64,000 nucleotides of DNA from Polyodon spathula (GCF_017654505.1 NC_054558.1:8766220-8830219), one strand, 5' to 3'; positions 24,801 through 36,941 are shown, numbered from the stretch's first letter. The notes: generated by a model not told the origin, from the letters alone. Numbers and translations: made by a program.

Positions 24801-27621
24801 GTTCTAACATATGTGAAGCGCTTTGTGATACTGTGGTGTGAAAGGCGCTATATAACTATACATTGAAATTGTATGTATTTTTCTTTATGGTATTTGTTTC
24901 TCTAACAGATTTAAATCCTGATGCAGTGCAGTGTGTCATTTTAACCCCCTACAATAATGTGGCCCCTCTGTGTCTGAATGCATGTGGTTTTCTTGAGATA
25001 TTGGGACTCATGAGCCCCCCGGGTACTCCATCCATTCCTGATTTGATTGCTTGTGTTCCCTGCAGAGGAGCACGTGGTGGAGGAGACGGAGGGGGTTTTC
25101 AACAGCTACGTCTTCTACCGATACCACCAGGAGAGAGAGCAGGAGGGCAATGACCTGCCCAGGGACCCCGAGATCATGGCTCTGCGCCCCAACGGTGCCA
25201 GGTACTGCGCCAAGCCTTTCTCGGTGTCGCAGTGAGTTGTGATTCACATACCCATGTCGCTGGATGACGAGCGGGCATAGTGGAGGAGACTGTACGCTTC
25301 TGGGTTGCTTGTCCGATTGGGAACAAGCTTGCTGTTTTTGAGGGTGTGTTCAGAATCACTGCTGGTTTGCAATTTGTTGCATGAAGTTATTTAATAGGTT
25401 GGAGTGATCTTTCTCTATAGACCTCCGATCCTATCAGTGGAGGTATCATAATCCTTCATTAGATTCCCTGTGAGCAAACCAGACGATGAATGTTCCGGTT
25501 CTAATGGCGTCTCCCTCTCTCTGCAGCACCACAGCCCGGGTTGGGCAGCAGCTGGCTCTTATTGGCGATGACATCAACAGCCGCTATGACCTGAACTTTA
25601 CCAACATGCTTTCTCAGCTGGCGCTCACCCAAGAGAACGCCTATGACTACTTCTGCAAAATAGCCAACAGGTAAAGCAAACCAGGAGCAGGTTCACCTGG
25701 AGCACTGCTCCCTGTGGAAACCCAGCGTGCCAAAGCACACAGACCCTCCCGCTGACTAACTGACGCCTGTCAGACAGCACTAACCTCTCCGAACGTTTCT
25801 CCAGGTCTGTGTGGTTCAGATCCCTCAGATAAAAAACCTGGAAGTGGTAACTCTTTAAGAGTAAGCCTCGTTGAAAAGTATGTGAATAACGAGCGAAGCT
25901 GATCTGTCCCTGAGAATGTGTAAACGAATCACTTGGTCGGGTGTGTGTATCTAATGTTTGCCTCTGTTCTCTCCCTCTGCCTGCCTGGTTTGTCTCTCTT
26001 GTCTGTGCTAACACTTCACTGCTCTAGCAGGGATACTCTTGCAGGTAAATAATCGCTGCAAGTTTAATAGACTTTCTTTTAACTTGAAAAGGACGGAGGT
26101 GAGGGTGGGGGGGGACCCGATGGATTTCTCTTGTTTTTTCTGACTTCAATTTCTATGCTAAATTCCACTTGCATGTCAACTTAAGTCTCTTTAAACCCTA
26201 TCTTGGTGTTGTGCATTGTTACATGGATGGAAATAAGACTCCTATTGCATAGCAGTTTCACCCATTCCAGGTTTTACTAAGAGCTTGATTAGCCCCAGTG
26301 TATAGATAACAAGCTCAGGTGTGTCTTACTGTTAAACTCCTAGCGAAACCATTGATGCATCAAACTGCTATGCAATGGGAGGTCTGTACTGTCCTGTTTG
26401 TTTTCCCTCAAGCCATACCCGCTCTCACTATGTGTGTGTGTGTATGCTCTTTCCCCAGCCTGTTCGACTCTGGGATTAACTGGGGCCGGGTGATCGCTCT
26501 CCTCAGCTTCGGCTACAGGATGGCACTGCATGTCTTCCAGCAGGGCATGCGAGGGTTCCTGAGCCGCATCGCCCGCTTCATCGCCGACTTCGTCTTGCGC
26601 AACCGCATCGCGCAGTGGATCGCGCAGCAGGGCGGCTGGGTGAGTGAGCGGGGCAGGGGAGGACTCCAGCACAAGCACACTCGCTGTACCTCTAGGATAC
26701 AGCGCGTCCCAGCTGGTAACTACTGCACTTGGAAACTCGGATAAAGAGCGCCACATGTCTTTTTACTGATTGTTAATCTATTTATCTAATATTAGTTACT
26801 TTTTGGAAAAAATAAACAAGCTCATCTCGTTGCCTTTTCTCCGCTGTACATCTGTATTGGTGGTGTTTAGTTTTACAGTTCAGTTCAGTTCAGTTTCCGT
26901 AAACGTGAACGTGATTTGTATTTTCAGTCAGCATGACCGCCGTCAAACCAAAAACAACGGCTTAGGGCAGTCCTTAAAGACATAACTGCTAGTGTCCTTG
27001 GAGACATGGAAGCCCTGGACACAGCTCTCATTGCATGCGTGTGCACAATCAGAAAGAACTGGCTTGAGTACAGAGCTTAATAAAGTCATACCAGAGATCC
27101 CAACAGGTACATAAACAGCTGCTTCTTCAGTAACCTACTTCTGATGCACTACAACAAGGACTGTTTACAAACAAAAGGTTTGAAATAGTTTGACTGAATG
27201 TACGCTTTGAAGAACTCAGATTGCCTGCGGACGAAAAATACTGCAGTGTAATTGATGCATGTGTATCTACAAAATACCTGTGTATATTACAGCATGTGAA
27301 ATCATTTCTCTAACAGTGTTTTATATGCATTATAATTATTTTCCATCTAAAGCTTTCTGTTCTCTTTTTTAAAGACTTTTTTAAAATTAAGTAATAAGTA
27401 AGGACGTTCGATTGGTTTTCTGAAGAAACGAGTAACACGGCACTTAAAAAAATTACGTACCCAACACTGGACATGTGAATGTACAGTAAGAGTCTCTCGT
27501 TCTTCCTCTGCTGCAGGTGGCTGCTCTGGACCTGGACAACGTCTATCTGAACTACATGCTAGTGCTGGTGGCCGTGGGGCTGGCGAGCCTGTTCATAGTG
27601 AGACGCTTCTTCAATTCGTGA
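17824..27621 (+). CDS. bak1: BCL2 antagonist/killer 1, mitochondrial apoptosis effector
   Basis: Coding exons: 17824-17902, 25066-25231, 25527-25670, 26459-26639, 27517-27621. All have GT-AG boundaries and consistent phases, giving 224 codons plus TGA. BAK sits in the outer mitochondrial membrane. When triggered by BH3-only proteins it oligomerises and permeabilises the membrane. BH3 is seen at residues 87-103 (VGQQLALIGDDINSRYD), BH1 at 131-149 (LFDSGINWGRVIALLSFG), BH2 near 182-190 (QWIAQQGGW), and a C-terminal membrane anchor at about 202-218 followed by the basic tail RRFFNS. Length is close to mammalian BAK (211 aa). The ATG lies 31 bases into an exon, so a 5' non-coding exon is expected. 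The 7.2-kb first coding intron is packed with transposons and minisatellites. BAX is excluded by the SGINWGR and RRFF tail pattern. Confidence 0.96.
18010..18168. mobile_element. Foldback MITE, copy 2
   Basis: The left arm GTGGAAATAACACTCCTATT pairs with the right arm GTGGGAGTCTTATTTCCAAC. The centre contains GCTTGATTAGCCGCAGCGTG. It lies in bak1 intron and has no coding capacity. Confidence 0.85.
19362..19520. mobile_element. Foldback MITE, copy 3
   Basis: Arms CCATTGCATAGAAGTTTGAT and AACTGCTGTGCAATTGGTAT. The centre is in the opposite orientation to copies 1 and 2, with CACCTGAGCTTG on the + strand. In bak1 intron. Confidence 0.8.
19801..20056 (+). repeat. Minisatellite, 32-bp unit, 8 copies
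   Basis: The unit contains CTGATTTCAATCACGCGAAG followed by GCGGCCTGGCTG. The first three copies carry TTTCAGTCAC and the last five carry TTTCAATCAC with GGCGG. This two-block structure implies a recent amplification of the second variant. It lies in bak1 intron. Confidence 0.95.
20464..20970. mobile_element. Long-armed foldback element (about 160-bp inverted arms)
   Basis: The left arm (about 20464-20618) and right arm (about 20799-20970) are inverted copies over about 155 bases. For example CCTGGGTAGCAAGTGTTATT on the left pairs with AATAACACTTGCTACCCAGG on the right. The arms are nearly perfect apart from an (AT)n expansion near the right tip. The ends share GTAACA near ACAC. The loop of about 180 bases has no ORF. 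This fits a non-autonomous DNA transposon of young age. Confidence 0.88.
21816..21848. repeat. Poly(A) tract
   Basis: More than 30 consecutive A, with a T-run at 21571-21592 on the other side of an anonymous segment. In bak1 intron. Confidence 0.9.
22525..23613 (+). pseudogene. Decayed L2/Rex-like LINE, 5' part
   Basis: Reading across frames gives fragments of a reverse transcriptase: PFLAKALEVAVKQLERFLDN, then SAETALVRVVSDLLTS, then LDYCSASFAGLPRHAV and QLVQNEQVHLTPVLASLHWL. These are the usual RT and C-terminal landmarks of L2-type LINEs. Many stops and frameshifts are present. The element is interrupted at 23613 by a hAT-like insertion and its 3' tail resumes at 24602. Confidence 0.75.
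23614..24593. mobile_element. hAT-like non-autonomous transposon nested in a LINE
   Basis: 980 bp. The ends are TAGGGGTG and CATCCCTA (inverted), and subterminal GAGTACTCGA-type motifs occur at both ends. It is flanked by TTCCTTTT (23606-23613) and CTCCTTTT (24594-24601), a 7-of-8 target-site duplication of the length typical of hAT. No transposase frame was found. The interior contains an anonymous unique segment. Confidence 0.75.
24602..24870 (+). pseudogene. Decayed L2-like LINE, 3' tail
   Basis: Ends with GTGAAGCGCTTTGTGATACT, then GCGCTATATAACTATA, the classical tail of L2-type LINEs and their SINE partners. It continues the element broken at 23613. Confidence 0.7.
26031..26044 (+). other. 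bak1: Candidate bak1 microexon (14 nt; 17 nt with the alternate acceptor)
   Basis: In bak1 intron 4 the sequence CACTGCTCTAGCAG is followed by GGATACTCTTGCAG and then the strong donor GTAAAT. The tandem AG (after 26027 and after 26030) allows exons of 17 or 14 nt. Both are 2 modulo 3, as is the 20-nt neuronal microexon known at this position in mammals. With the 14-nt form the frame reaches TGA 11 codons into exon 5, just before the correct BH1 residues could be made. Upstream TGC motifs (26006-26008 and 26020-26022) fit SRRM4-type neuronal splicing. Existence is inferred from splice signals and position only. Confidence 0.5.
26225..26388. mobile_element. Foldback MITE, copy 4
   Basis: Arms GGAAATAAGACTCCTATTGC and CAAACTGCTATGCAATGGGA, with centre GCTTGATTAGCCCCAGTGTA. 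It sits 71 bases upstream of bak1 exon 5 (26459). Confidence 0.88.
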
Positions 27622-27863
27622 TGGGACTCCAGCCACATGCTGGCCACCACGAGCCAGAGAGCCAGCACCTCCACCAGGGGCAGTACCACCTCAAGGAGGC
27701 GTGGGGGGAAGAGAGAGAGAACATTTGCAGGGACTGTACCACTGGGGTGGGAGGAGATGATGGACAAAACACTACCTGGAGGATATTATAAAAATATATA
27801 AATATTTAAATGAACTGAAAAATCATGTTCAGGGAAAAAATCACAGTTTTGTGCACAGCTTTT

Positions 27864-27869
27864 AATAAA
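27864..27869 (+). terminator. Candidate poly(A) signal of bak1
   Basis: AATAAA about 245 bases after the bak1 stop. A C-run follows at 27885-27895. Confidence 0.65.
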
Positions 27870-27899
27870 AACATTTTAGATCCCCCCCCCCCCCCTTTC

Positions 27900-30300
27900 T
27901 GTTAAAACCCTTTTGCAAGCATGGCTGGTGCTCTCAGCGGCTAACACTTTTTTTTGATCAGTGCTGTTTGGAAGTTCTCTGACTGACCAGTGTGGTGGAG
28001 CTGTGCTCAGTCACGCCCCCGGATTGAGAGGGGAGGGACGAGACGATCGAGTGCTCAGGATTCCTCAGGAACGTCACAGCAGTCTTCCAGCTGACCTTCC
28101 AGCTGACCATCCAGCTGAAAAATGTTTAGGTGAATGGCAGGACTCTCCAGAAACACCCTTGTTGATGTCATTACTGCTGCTAGGGCTGTCCGTTTTCGTT
28201 GTCTTGGACTAGTTTTTGAATTTCATGTCTTTTTTTTTTTCTTGCACAATAATGACATAGTGAGACGTTGATTTGCCTCGACACTCCCTTGGCGTTAGTT
28301 GTAAGTTGCTTTGCTGTCGTACCTCCCTTCTTGGACCCTCAAACTGTAGTCATTCCTATGCAAGGGGTCGCTGGCCGCACAGACGCAGTCATGCATGTTT
28401 TCAGTTCTCTTGATAGTCTGTCAGTTTTACTGGTTCACCGTACTTACCTCACACCCCTGCAGCCTGCACGGCAGTATTGGGAATGGTGCTTGTTGCAAAC
28501 TACCATGTACTACCTGGCTTCAGTGCTGTATTCGAATGGCTATTAAAGTACAGGATCTTCTTTCATCCTGCCGGATACCTCATTGTTGGAAGCTAACAGT
28601 ACACAGCCTCCCACTCCCCAGTACACCTCTTATGTGGTGTGATTAACACCAATGGCATTGACTTCCAATGCCCCATTCCGTTTGCGCTGTTCTATTGTAA
28701 CTGTTTGTTATTTTCACTGTTCAGATATAATGGGTGCAGAAGAGAACAGTGCTTTATAACTCGGGGACCTAAAACAGCGTCAGGTCATTTTAAAACAGGC
28801 AGGCTACTTGCTTCCAACCACATTATTTGAGAACCTCAAATCTGTTTGAATATTGATCTTCAGACCTACTACACTATGCACCCAGAAACTTTGTACTGTA
28901 TGTAAAAACTATCTGTAAAAAAGACTTGCACTCAATGTGCAAGAATGCTAGAATCAATACTTTAGAAGTGCCTTTACAGGTGTATTGCTGTTGGTACTTC
29001 CTTTAACAGAAACCATTGGGTAACCTTATGTATCACAATATTGGACCAGGCGATATCGAAATTGGACCAGGCGCGTTCCCAGAGAAATAATTCTGCACTC
29101 AGACGTGGCACAGCTTTACGTCTTCATGCAAATGCAACACGGCCAATCATTTGCATAAGTCCTATTTACCTGTTACTGAACTCAAAATGCAAATACCCAG
29201 GAAAAGACACAGTTGGATCAATGGATAGATAAATAGATAGAAAGAAAGAGGGTGGGATTGGCTTTGACTGAGCTGACGCAAGTGTCATTAATACTTGGCT
29301 TTCTATTGGAACAAGGTGATGGCTACTGTCTGGTTTAGTGATGCAGAAGGAAATAATGCATGTGTGCGTCTTAATAAAGGGGTCATTGTCAGATATTTTA
29401 AAATGTACACTTTTTTGGAAAGTGAGTGTTTTCAGATCCTCCAAGTACCTACATGTGGACACATTCATGAGTTGTTTTGAGTCTATAAGCCATGGCTACA
29501 CTAAGAGGTTACCGGTGGAGCATTTTGGGGGGGGGGGGGGGGGGGTTAACATGCATTAACTTTAGGAGGAGTGTATGGTTTTAATAATGTGAAGTGGAAA
29601 GCATGCCTGCAATCGAGGGGGGCTTCACTCTCTAGGGATGGGGCTACAGATACTGCACTTTCCTTTTAAGATCCTCCCTGTGAAAAACTGTATGGTTGCT
29701 GTCCTAGCTCTGTTTAGGGTGGTATCAATTCTGTGGTATTTCTATGAAATATTTATCGATATTCTTAATGCCTTCTCCCTGATGGAGGTCAATCAAGTGA
29801 AACTAAAGAATTGTACAGGGATCTTTTTCAATGTCTCAGAACCAGAAGTGTGCTTACCAGCTGTGCAGTATATCTAGATTTTGTTTTCTGGTATTGGAAA
29901 TACAATCTGTCCTGTTGACCTGGGATTGGAAATATACCATCTCTTAGATCGAATGTTTTTTTTATTTTTTATTATTGCTTTTTAAACATTATTAGGCTGG
30001 GAGAAATTGCTAATTGGATGAAAACATACTTGACTGTTAATTATATATGTGCAAAACAAAAAAGAAATTACCGTTCTCGTTCAACTTGTGTTTTTAACCC
30101 CCCCCCCACACACACATCCATACATCCATTCCCTGAAAGCCGATATTTAATGTCATTAATTTTGTAACTTCATTCTGCATTCAGATACTTGATAAGCATG
30201 CTGAGTTTTTACATTTTACACAAATGCAAGAATTGAACAGTCTCACGCTCCAGTTCATTCATATACACCCTGAAAGTGCTTGAAATGAACTTAGACTGTG
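27900..30300. other. Intergenic between bak1 and unc5cl
   Basis: The two genes converge here. No exon was recognised on either strand. A G-run lies at 29528-29546, and TTTATT at about 29962 is a possible - strand poly(A) signal for unc5cl. Open frames are short and lack family resemblance. Confidence 0.55.
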
Positions 30301-30542
30301 TGTGCTACTCCCTGCAAAGTGAGGGAACGCATTAGCGCCTGTGTGGAGCCCCCAGAGCTTTAGGAAAAGGACTCCCCAAGAGCTGAAACTCGCTCTAGGT
30401 CACAGCTTTACGAAGTCCCAGCCCTTGGCTCTGACACGGTATTTCCTTTTCCCCCTGGCACAGATTCCCATGCTGAAATGCTGCTGTGCCTTGCCATCTG
30501 AGTTCTTTTTGGATACGCTCCCCCCCCCCGGCTCATGTTCAC

Positions 30543-33500
30543 CTAGGCAGCCTCCTCCCTCTCCATGGCTTTGTTGTCGTAGATGTGCAGAATTAGCTTC
30601 TCGTCTTTGCTGGGGAATGCCTGGACCCCCTGCCTCTCCTCCAGGGAACCGCAGTCAATCAGCCGGCTGTCGCTCACTGACTCCACGCTGACTTTCTTCT
30701 CCGCGAGGCTGGGGCTGGGTGGCTGCCCCAGGTAGCCCTTGATGCAGGCCGCACAGTCCAGTCGCTCCATAGCCACCATGATGTCGTGAAGCCCCTGCAG
30801 GCTGCCGTTCTGCTCCTCGTAGATCTCCAGAGCTGCAGCCGCTGGGCTCTGCTGACACGACATGAACCTGCCCGCGAAACGAGAGCACGCAGCGGGTTAG
30901 CAGCTCACACGTGCTATAAACTGTATAGAGTGCGTTCGGAGTTAATACTGTAGATCTGTACAGAAAGTCAACTCCGAACATACACTACTTAACACAGGAG
31001 ATTTGTTAACTAATCACAGCCCTGGAAATGCAGCCTCTTTGTAATGTGACATATTCCCATATAAGACACACAAACTACCCATATAATATTACTGAATATT
31101 ATATGCTGAAGTCGGCACGCAATATAATCAGAAGTAGTAACCCATTGACTTGCCAACCACTCTGTTTATTTCAAAGCATGTTAATATGTTAATGTTAATA
31201 AAAAATACTAGGGACTCAGAGTACCTGTTAAAAGGTTTAAAAATATATCATACAAAAATGATTAAAACATTTCAGTAACTGGAGGACCCTGGCTAAGGTA
31301 GATGTGTCACTGGCTAACAGTGAAAACGGAAACACTCTGTCCTTGAGGGTTAAAGGGTGAAATGAGTGGAGAGAGCTGCAGTATTCACGCTGCCCCACCC
31401 CTGGAGCTGCAGTGAAGGACTCCCTTGTACCTGATCTTCGTCCCGCAGAGCCCCAGACGAGAAGCCAGTTTTGTCCAGTCGTTCCCGCTCACCGTGCTTG
31501 GCTCCAGCAGCATCTGCAGCTGGTCAAAGAGCTCTCGGGGCATCCTGCCAACGAAATGCGGTCCTGTTAACAGAGGAGCAGAGGCAGCCGCACACAGCAC
31601 CGTGAAGGTGCACCAAACCCCAAGACACTTGGGGGGATGATAATAACTTCACAGAGCAATGTGCTACATATCCAGCCGGGGGTGGCAGTGCACTGCGTTC
31701 TTTTTTTTTTAATGCACGACAGGGTGACCCATGAGTCATACACAATGCATCACGCTGACCAGGCTGTTAAATTGACAGCCACACCTCATCTGCATGATGC
31801 GGCAGAATGCACCTGAATTCTAGTAGATGTGGTATCACTGTCAAAAGCCAGCAGGACGGGTTATTTATTAATGCCATGCAGCTTATTGTGGGTATTACTG
31901 GTATGTCTAAATCAGCTTTGTCTTTTAAAAATATTTTTTAGACTGTATTTATGTTTCTCTTCCACAAGGGAATCTGGCCCTTTCATTTGCTGCTCCACAG
32001 TTCTACATGCAAGCATATGTATATATCCGCTCACCAAGAGACACACACATCAGCTGCCAGCCTCATGGTTTGAGTCTGCCCCAGCAGTGGCAGTGAAAGG
32101 GAAAGCTCACCTGTTGCAGTATGGCTTTGGTGCGATGCTTTCCACGTGGCAGCCTGTCTCAGACAGGTGGAAACGAAGGATCTCAAAGTATTTTCCCTGC
32201 TGACCCTGAGGATTGAGAATGCAGCGTGAGTGACCCAGGCAGACCACAGAGCTCCTTGACTTGGAAATCTAGGTTTCGTGTCATTTTAAATGTTTTGATT
32301 TTAGCTGGTTCTGTTAAGAAGGTATCACCAAAAAACCTTATTCACATATCTTACTGAAACCATGCAATCTGAAATAGGGATAGAGGAATAGCGTCTTCCT
32401 CGTGCTAGCGCTTGCAATGTTAATACCAGTGCGGATTGTAGAGAATGGTATTCCCCAACATGGGGTCTATTGAGTCCAGACTAACAGCCCTGCCAATGCT
32501 GCGTGTAACAGATGGGTGTCTCTGCTTTATTTGAAGCGATTCTGCTTGCGCTACAGCGAGGTCCCATTGTGAAGAGTGAGCCATTGTGGAAGCAGCTGGA
32601 ACGTTGCACTCACATGCTGATAGGTGTGCATGGTCACTATAATCTCACTGGAGTCTTGGGTGCAGTCAGCCTGCAGACAAGAAGACCAGACGTCATTTCC
32701 ATGCCTGGTGGGTTAGTCAGTCGCAGGTGGAAAGGAGACAGTGCTGAAGAGTTGCTGGAGAGGGGCAGTACCTGCTTTCTCTTGAAGCAGAAGGAGCGGA
32801 AGGGACACCTCCCATGCCAGATGTGCAGGAAAGGGACAGACTGGCTGGCACTCTCGTCCACGTTCTCCCAGCCTGCCATGGCACACAAACGGGTTCAAAG
32901 CTCAAATCTCTCTCATAATTACAATATCAATTAACATTTATTATTTAAAAAGAATAGGTTTTTAACTTTTGAGATAATAAATAATAATGTGATCAATTGC
33001 GATCAATATTGGGATATTCGGGAAACGGATCCAAGAGGTAGCACACAGTAATGAAAATAATTGCATTACAAAATATCCTGTATGCAATATTAGCTCAGTG
33101 ATCCAGACTTTAATATCAATCAACAGCCCATTCCCTTGCCCCCTGTCAGCGGCTGCAGCAGCTCACCTTCTGACAGGTACTTGAGGACCAGGAGCATGTC
33201 GCTGCTGGCGCTGGTAAAGTCGAAGAGCTGGACCGGACCACAGAGCCGGCCCAGGAAGGGCTCCTCATTGCAGCGTGCCCACTGCAGAGCGCAGGGGGTG
33301 TTGTTGAGAAAGTAGACCCGGATCTGCTGGTGAGTCTGCTCGGCAGCCAGCGGAGAGGAGAACATGGCCAGCTGGAGCCACTTGTGTGCCTCGGTACTGT
33401 CACGCGCTTCCAGGACAGCGGTGTACAGACTGCAGAGCGGGGAGAGAGGAACAGAGGGAGGGTGAAAGGACAGCGGTGTACAGACTGTTGGAAAACACTT

Positions 33501-35416
33501 ACAAGTTGAACTCTACTAATATTTCTAATCTCGACACGAGAATTTAATTTTGCCTTACGATAAACAAACTATAATGAATAATGAACCTATAAAGAAAACC
33601 CATTTTAAAATGAACAAAGACATGGGGCTAGATTGCTCGCTGTCTCTCTAGTAAAAGATATGGGGCTAGATTCTATAGTAAGAGGCAGTACAGGGCGGGG
33701 GTGCAGAAAGCTGTATCATACCTGAAGTGTGTAAGTGCTACCTGGCACTCATCGCGGGTGATGCAGGTTTTGGTCTGGACTCCCACCTCGCCCCACCTCT
33801 TGAATGGGAGCAGGGCGGTGTCGCTGGCGTAGACGTGCACCTGGGAGGCGTTGCCACCGCAGTGCTTGAAGGACAGGAAGCAGGGCCGCAGGAACGAAGT
33901 GCCGTGGGGTCCGCAGTACACCACCGGGCTGAGCAGGGCCTGGGAGTGCTGCAGAGAGGGGGAGTCAGACAGGTCCCACACCAGAACCAGGGAAACCCGT
34001 TCGGTCCGGCCCAGACTCACAGCACCTAGAGGGGCAAGGCAGGACCATCACTGCCTGGGCTAGCAATGCACAGGGAAGCACAGGGACTGCTGGAATGGAG
34101 TGCAGTGGGAACAATATGAGCGGTACAGTAAACCAATGCACATTGTAACCCTTGCAGAGCCATGTGAGAACCAGCGGGTCGCTGCATCAGGAGCACTGTG
34201 AACAAACAGGCAGCTGCTTCAGTTCATAAATCAGATAGTTTCCTTACATCAGGATATATTAAGACATGCTTCAAAACTGCATTAATTATACCCCCTTCCC
34301 CTTCTCCCTGGTTCAAATCCCAGACAAGCAACTTAACCTGTTTAATGTGTTTCCTGGCACAAAGTGTTTCCCTAATTTTTCTCCATGTGGGAAAAGTTGT
34401 TTCAAGGGCTTTTTACCCAAAAACTTTTAATTGACGAATCGTAAAGCAAGCCATTGATGCAAACATTTTGAAAAGAGCTTCAAAACCCCCCCTCTCTCCT
34501 CGGACCAGGCCAGTTCGTTTAATGGTTGAAGGGTATGTATAATACAGTCTATGCATGCTGTAATGGGTGCTGACCTTTACGTTCAATGAATTGTACCTTC
34601 TGCCACCCACCCCCAAGCCAAACAGACATTGTTTGCAGGACTAAACACAGGCTGTGCAGAAAAGCTACTGATTAACATTATTACTTAATGAGATAAGGCA
34701 GACTTTGAATGCATACTGTATGGTGCGAGATAAAGGAATATATTGCACAGCTGTGTTTTGTTTGGAGTGATTTCAGAAGGAAAGCTAAACTGCAACAGAA
34801 ACCAAATTACTTATTCCTCGCTACTTCCACTGGGGTGCAGATTTCATCATGTTTTAAGCAAATTGCAGAATTGCAGTTACCGTTTTGATCCCTGCTGCTA
34901 ATTCTCTGTGTTTTGCTACAACTTTCAACCTTCTGTCAAATCAAAACATGCAGGAGTAATTATTTGGATCTCCAGAGAGGCCCATGTCGGAGAGCATCAG
35001 TTTAACCCTGTCCTACCTGCTGGGATCTCCAGAGAGATGCCCATGTCAGAGAGCATCAGGCAGCCCCCCCTGTGGTCCACCTCCTTGGTCATGAAGACCA
35101 GCAGCTTCTGCAGGAGCGTCTTGACCAGGACCCTGCCCCCGGTTGGGGTGTGGAGCTCCCTGTAGAACTGCTCTACCTCCTGGCAGGCTATCTTGGGGCA
35201 GGGTTCATGTGAGAGCGTGTCCAGAACAAGGGAGCCCGGGTCTGCCTGTCCCTCCTCGTCTTCCTCCTGGGTTCCGCGGCAGCCATGGAGCTGGGGGCAG
35301 CGTGAGTGCAGGCACTTCATCAGGAGGAGGACCAAGGTCACAGAGAAAGCATGAGCCACGATGGCCACCACCAGGCCCCCTTCACTCAGCCCTGGTGCTG
35401 CTGATACAGTCATCAC
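30543..35416 (-). CDS. unc5cl: UNC5 C-terminal-like protein (ZU5 and death domain)
   Basis: Coding exons in order of transcription: 35416-35017, 34025-33722, 33429-33167, 32872-32772, 32670-32614, 32205-32111, 31544-31431, 30867-30543. All junctions are GT-AG and the phases fit, giving 552 codons plus TAG (human about 518). UNC5CL is a membrane-anchored, death-domain adaptor that activates NF-kB/JNK through IRAK/TRAF6 in epithelial cells. Seen: an N-terminal membrane segment at residues 14-36, a ZU5 domain at about 105-235 ([20 protein letters not shown], then [15 protein letters not shown]), a UPA-like middle ([28 protein letters not shown]), and a death domain at about 408-490 ([38 protein letters not shown]). 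The acidic tail after the death domain is longer than I recall in mammals. Two Met codons open the frame, and either could start it. The gene is divergent from tspo. Confidence 0.95.
33413..33487. repeat. 20-bp direct duplication at a splice acceptor
   Basis: GGACAGCGGTGTACAGACTG occurs at 33413-33432 and again at 33468-33487, 55 bp apart. The first copy spans the 5' end of unc5cl exon 3 and part of its acceptor. The second copies the exon start, with its own AG, into the preceding intron. Confidence 0.9.
34966..35059. repeat. Partial duplication of the unc5cl exon 1 end in the intron
   Basis: GGATCTCCAGAGAGATGCCC and the following AGAGCATCAG (35023-35059, inside the exon) recur with 1-2 changes at 34966-35000, about 17 bases beyond the donor. 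The copy lacks the donor itself. Confidence 0.85.
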
Positions 35417-36595
35417 CAGTCCAGTCCTTTCAGTTTCTCGTGCATGACAGCTGAAAGATTTGTGGTCGTGTGTAACGAGAAGGTTTTTCCAAACGTCAGA
35501 AATTAATTCAACGCTCTGAGGGAAAACAAGAGGCAGGCAGACAAAGGCAAAACAATCTTGGTTTATGACTGCTTAGAGAAGACCACGTGCCTAATTGTTC
35601 ACAGCAAACGCTATGGATGCCCAACCAGTACAGTGGTCATTAAGGTAAGATTGGATCATGAAACAAGGAATGTCAGATCAACTGAGCTGCTTGGTGGTCA
35701 GTGGAAGTGTAATAAATCCTGGTGTGGGTGCAGATGAAGCAGGGGGTGTTAGGTTTCGCCCAACAGTCTAGGCAGTACAGATGTGACCCATGGGCCTGAC
35801 CCTGAAGAACCCAATCCTCATCCAGGAGATATCTGGGCAGCACGGATCTTTGTTCAGTTTCCTGCCATTTTCACCGAAGCTGTAAGGCACAGTATTCCAA
35901 ACAGGGCAAAACAAAACCGAAGTTCTTCCAAGGGATTGATTCGTTTTCATAGCAAACTCCTCAGTGCGCTCTCCAGGCTTGGTCTCCCAGTACAGCAGCA
36001 TTACTCTACTGAGCTTGAGGGAGTGGCCACTGGGCTGCTATGTGTGATGGCTTTTGAAGCAGTGCATACGTGCTTGACGTCACGGCAGAATCACACCCCG
36101 ATTCTGCAGGTGCCTGTGAGTCATTAATAAGTCCTATCTGTTTCCTAATACAAACCTTGATGATAGAAAAATATATTGTACAAAGCGCCTATCTCCAGGG
36201 TTCCTTCGACCAACTGAAACACACTGTATCCTGTACTGTGTCCTGGCTTATCAAGCAGCGTGAGGTTTCTTGGAAATGAACTGTTCAGGAGCATGGCTTC
36301 AAAAAAACTGTTTTTTGTGTACATTCTACGGCTGTCATCTTAAAAGCGCGCAGTGTAAACACCAGCTCTGTACTCTGTCTGTTATCTATGAAATGGTAAC
36401 TCTTGCCAGAACCCCTTTTTGTTCTGCTGCAGTGAAGCTTGCTGGAGTCATGTGTAACCTCTTACTGCTGAAGGTAACAGCAGGGACTAGGTGTCTAAAA
36501 CTGTTCAATTTCCTCAACTGTTAAACCTTAGGATTAAACATGTTTAAACTTGAACATATTGGGAATTTCTGAAAAAAGAAAGACCCTTACATTCA

Positions 36596-36941
<346 letters not shown>

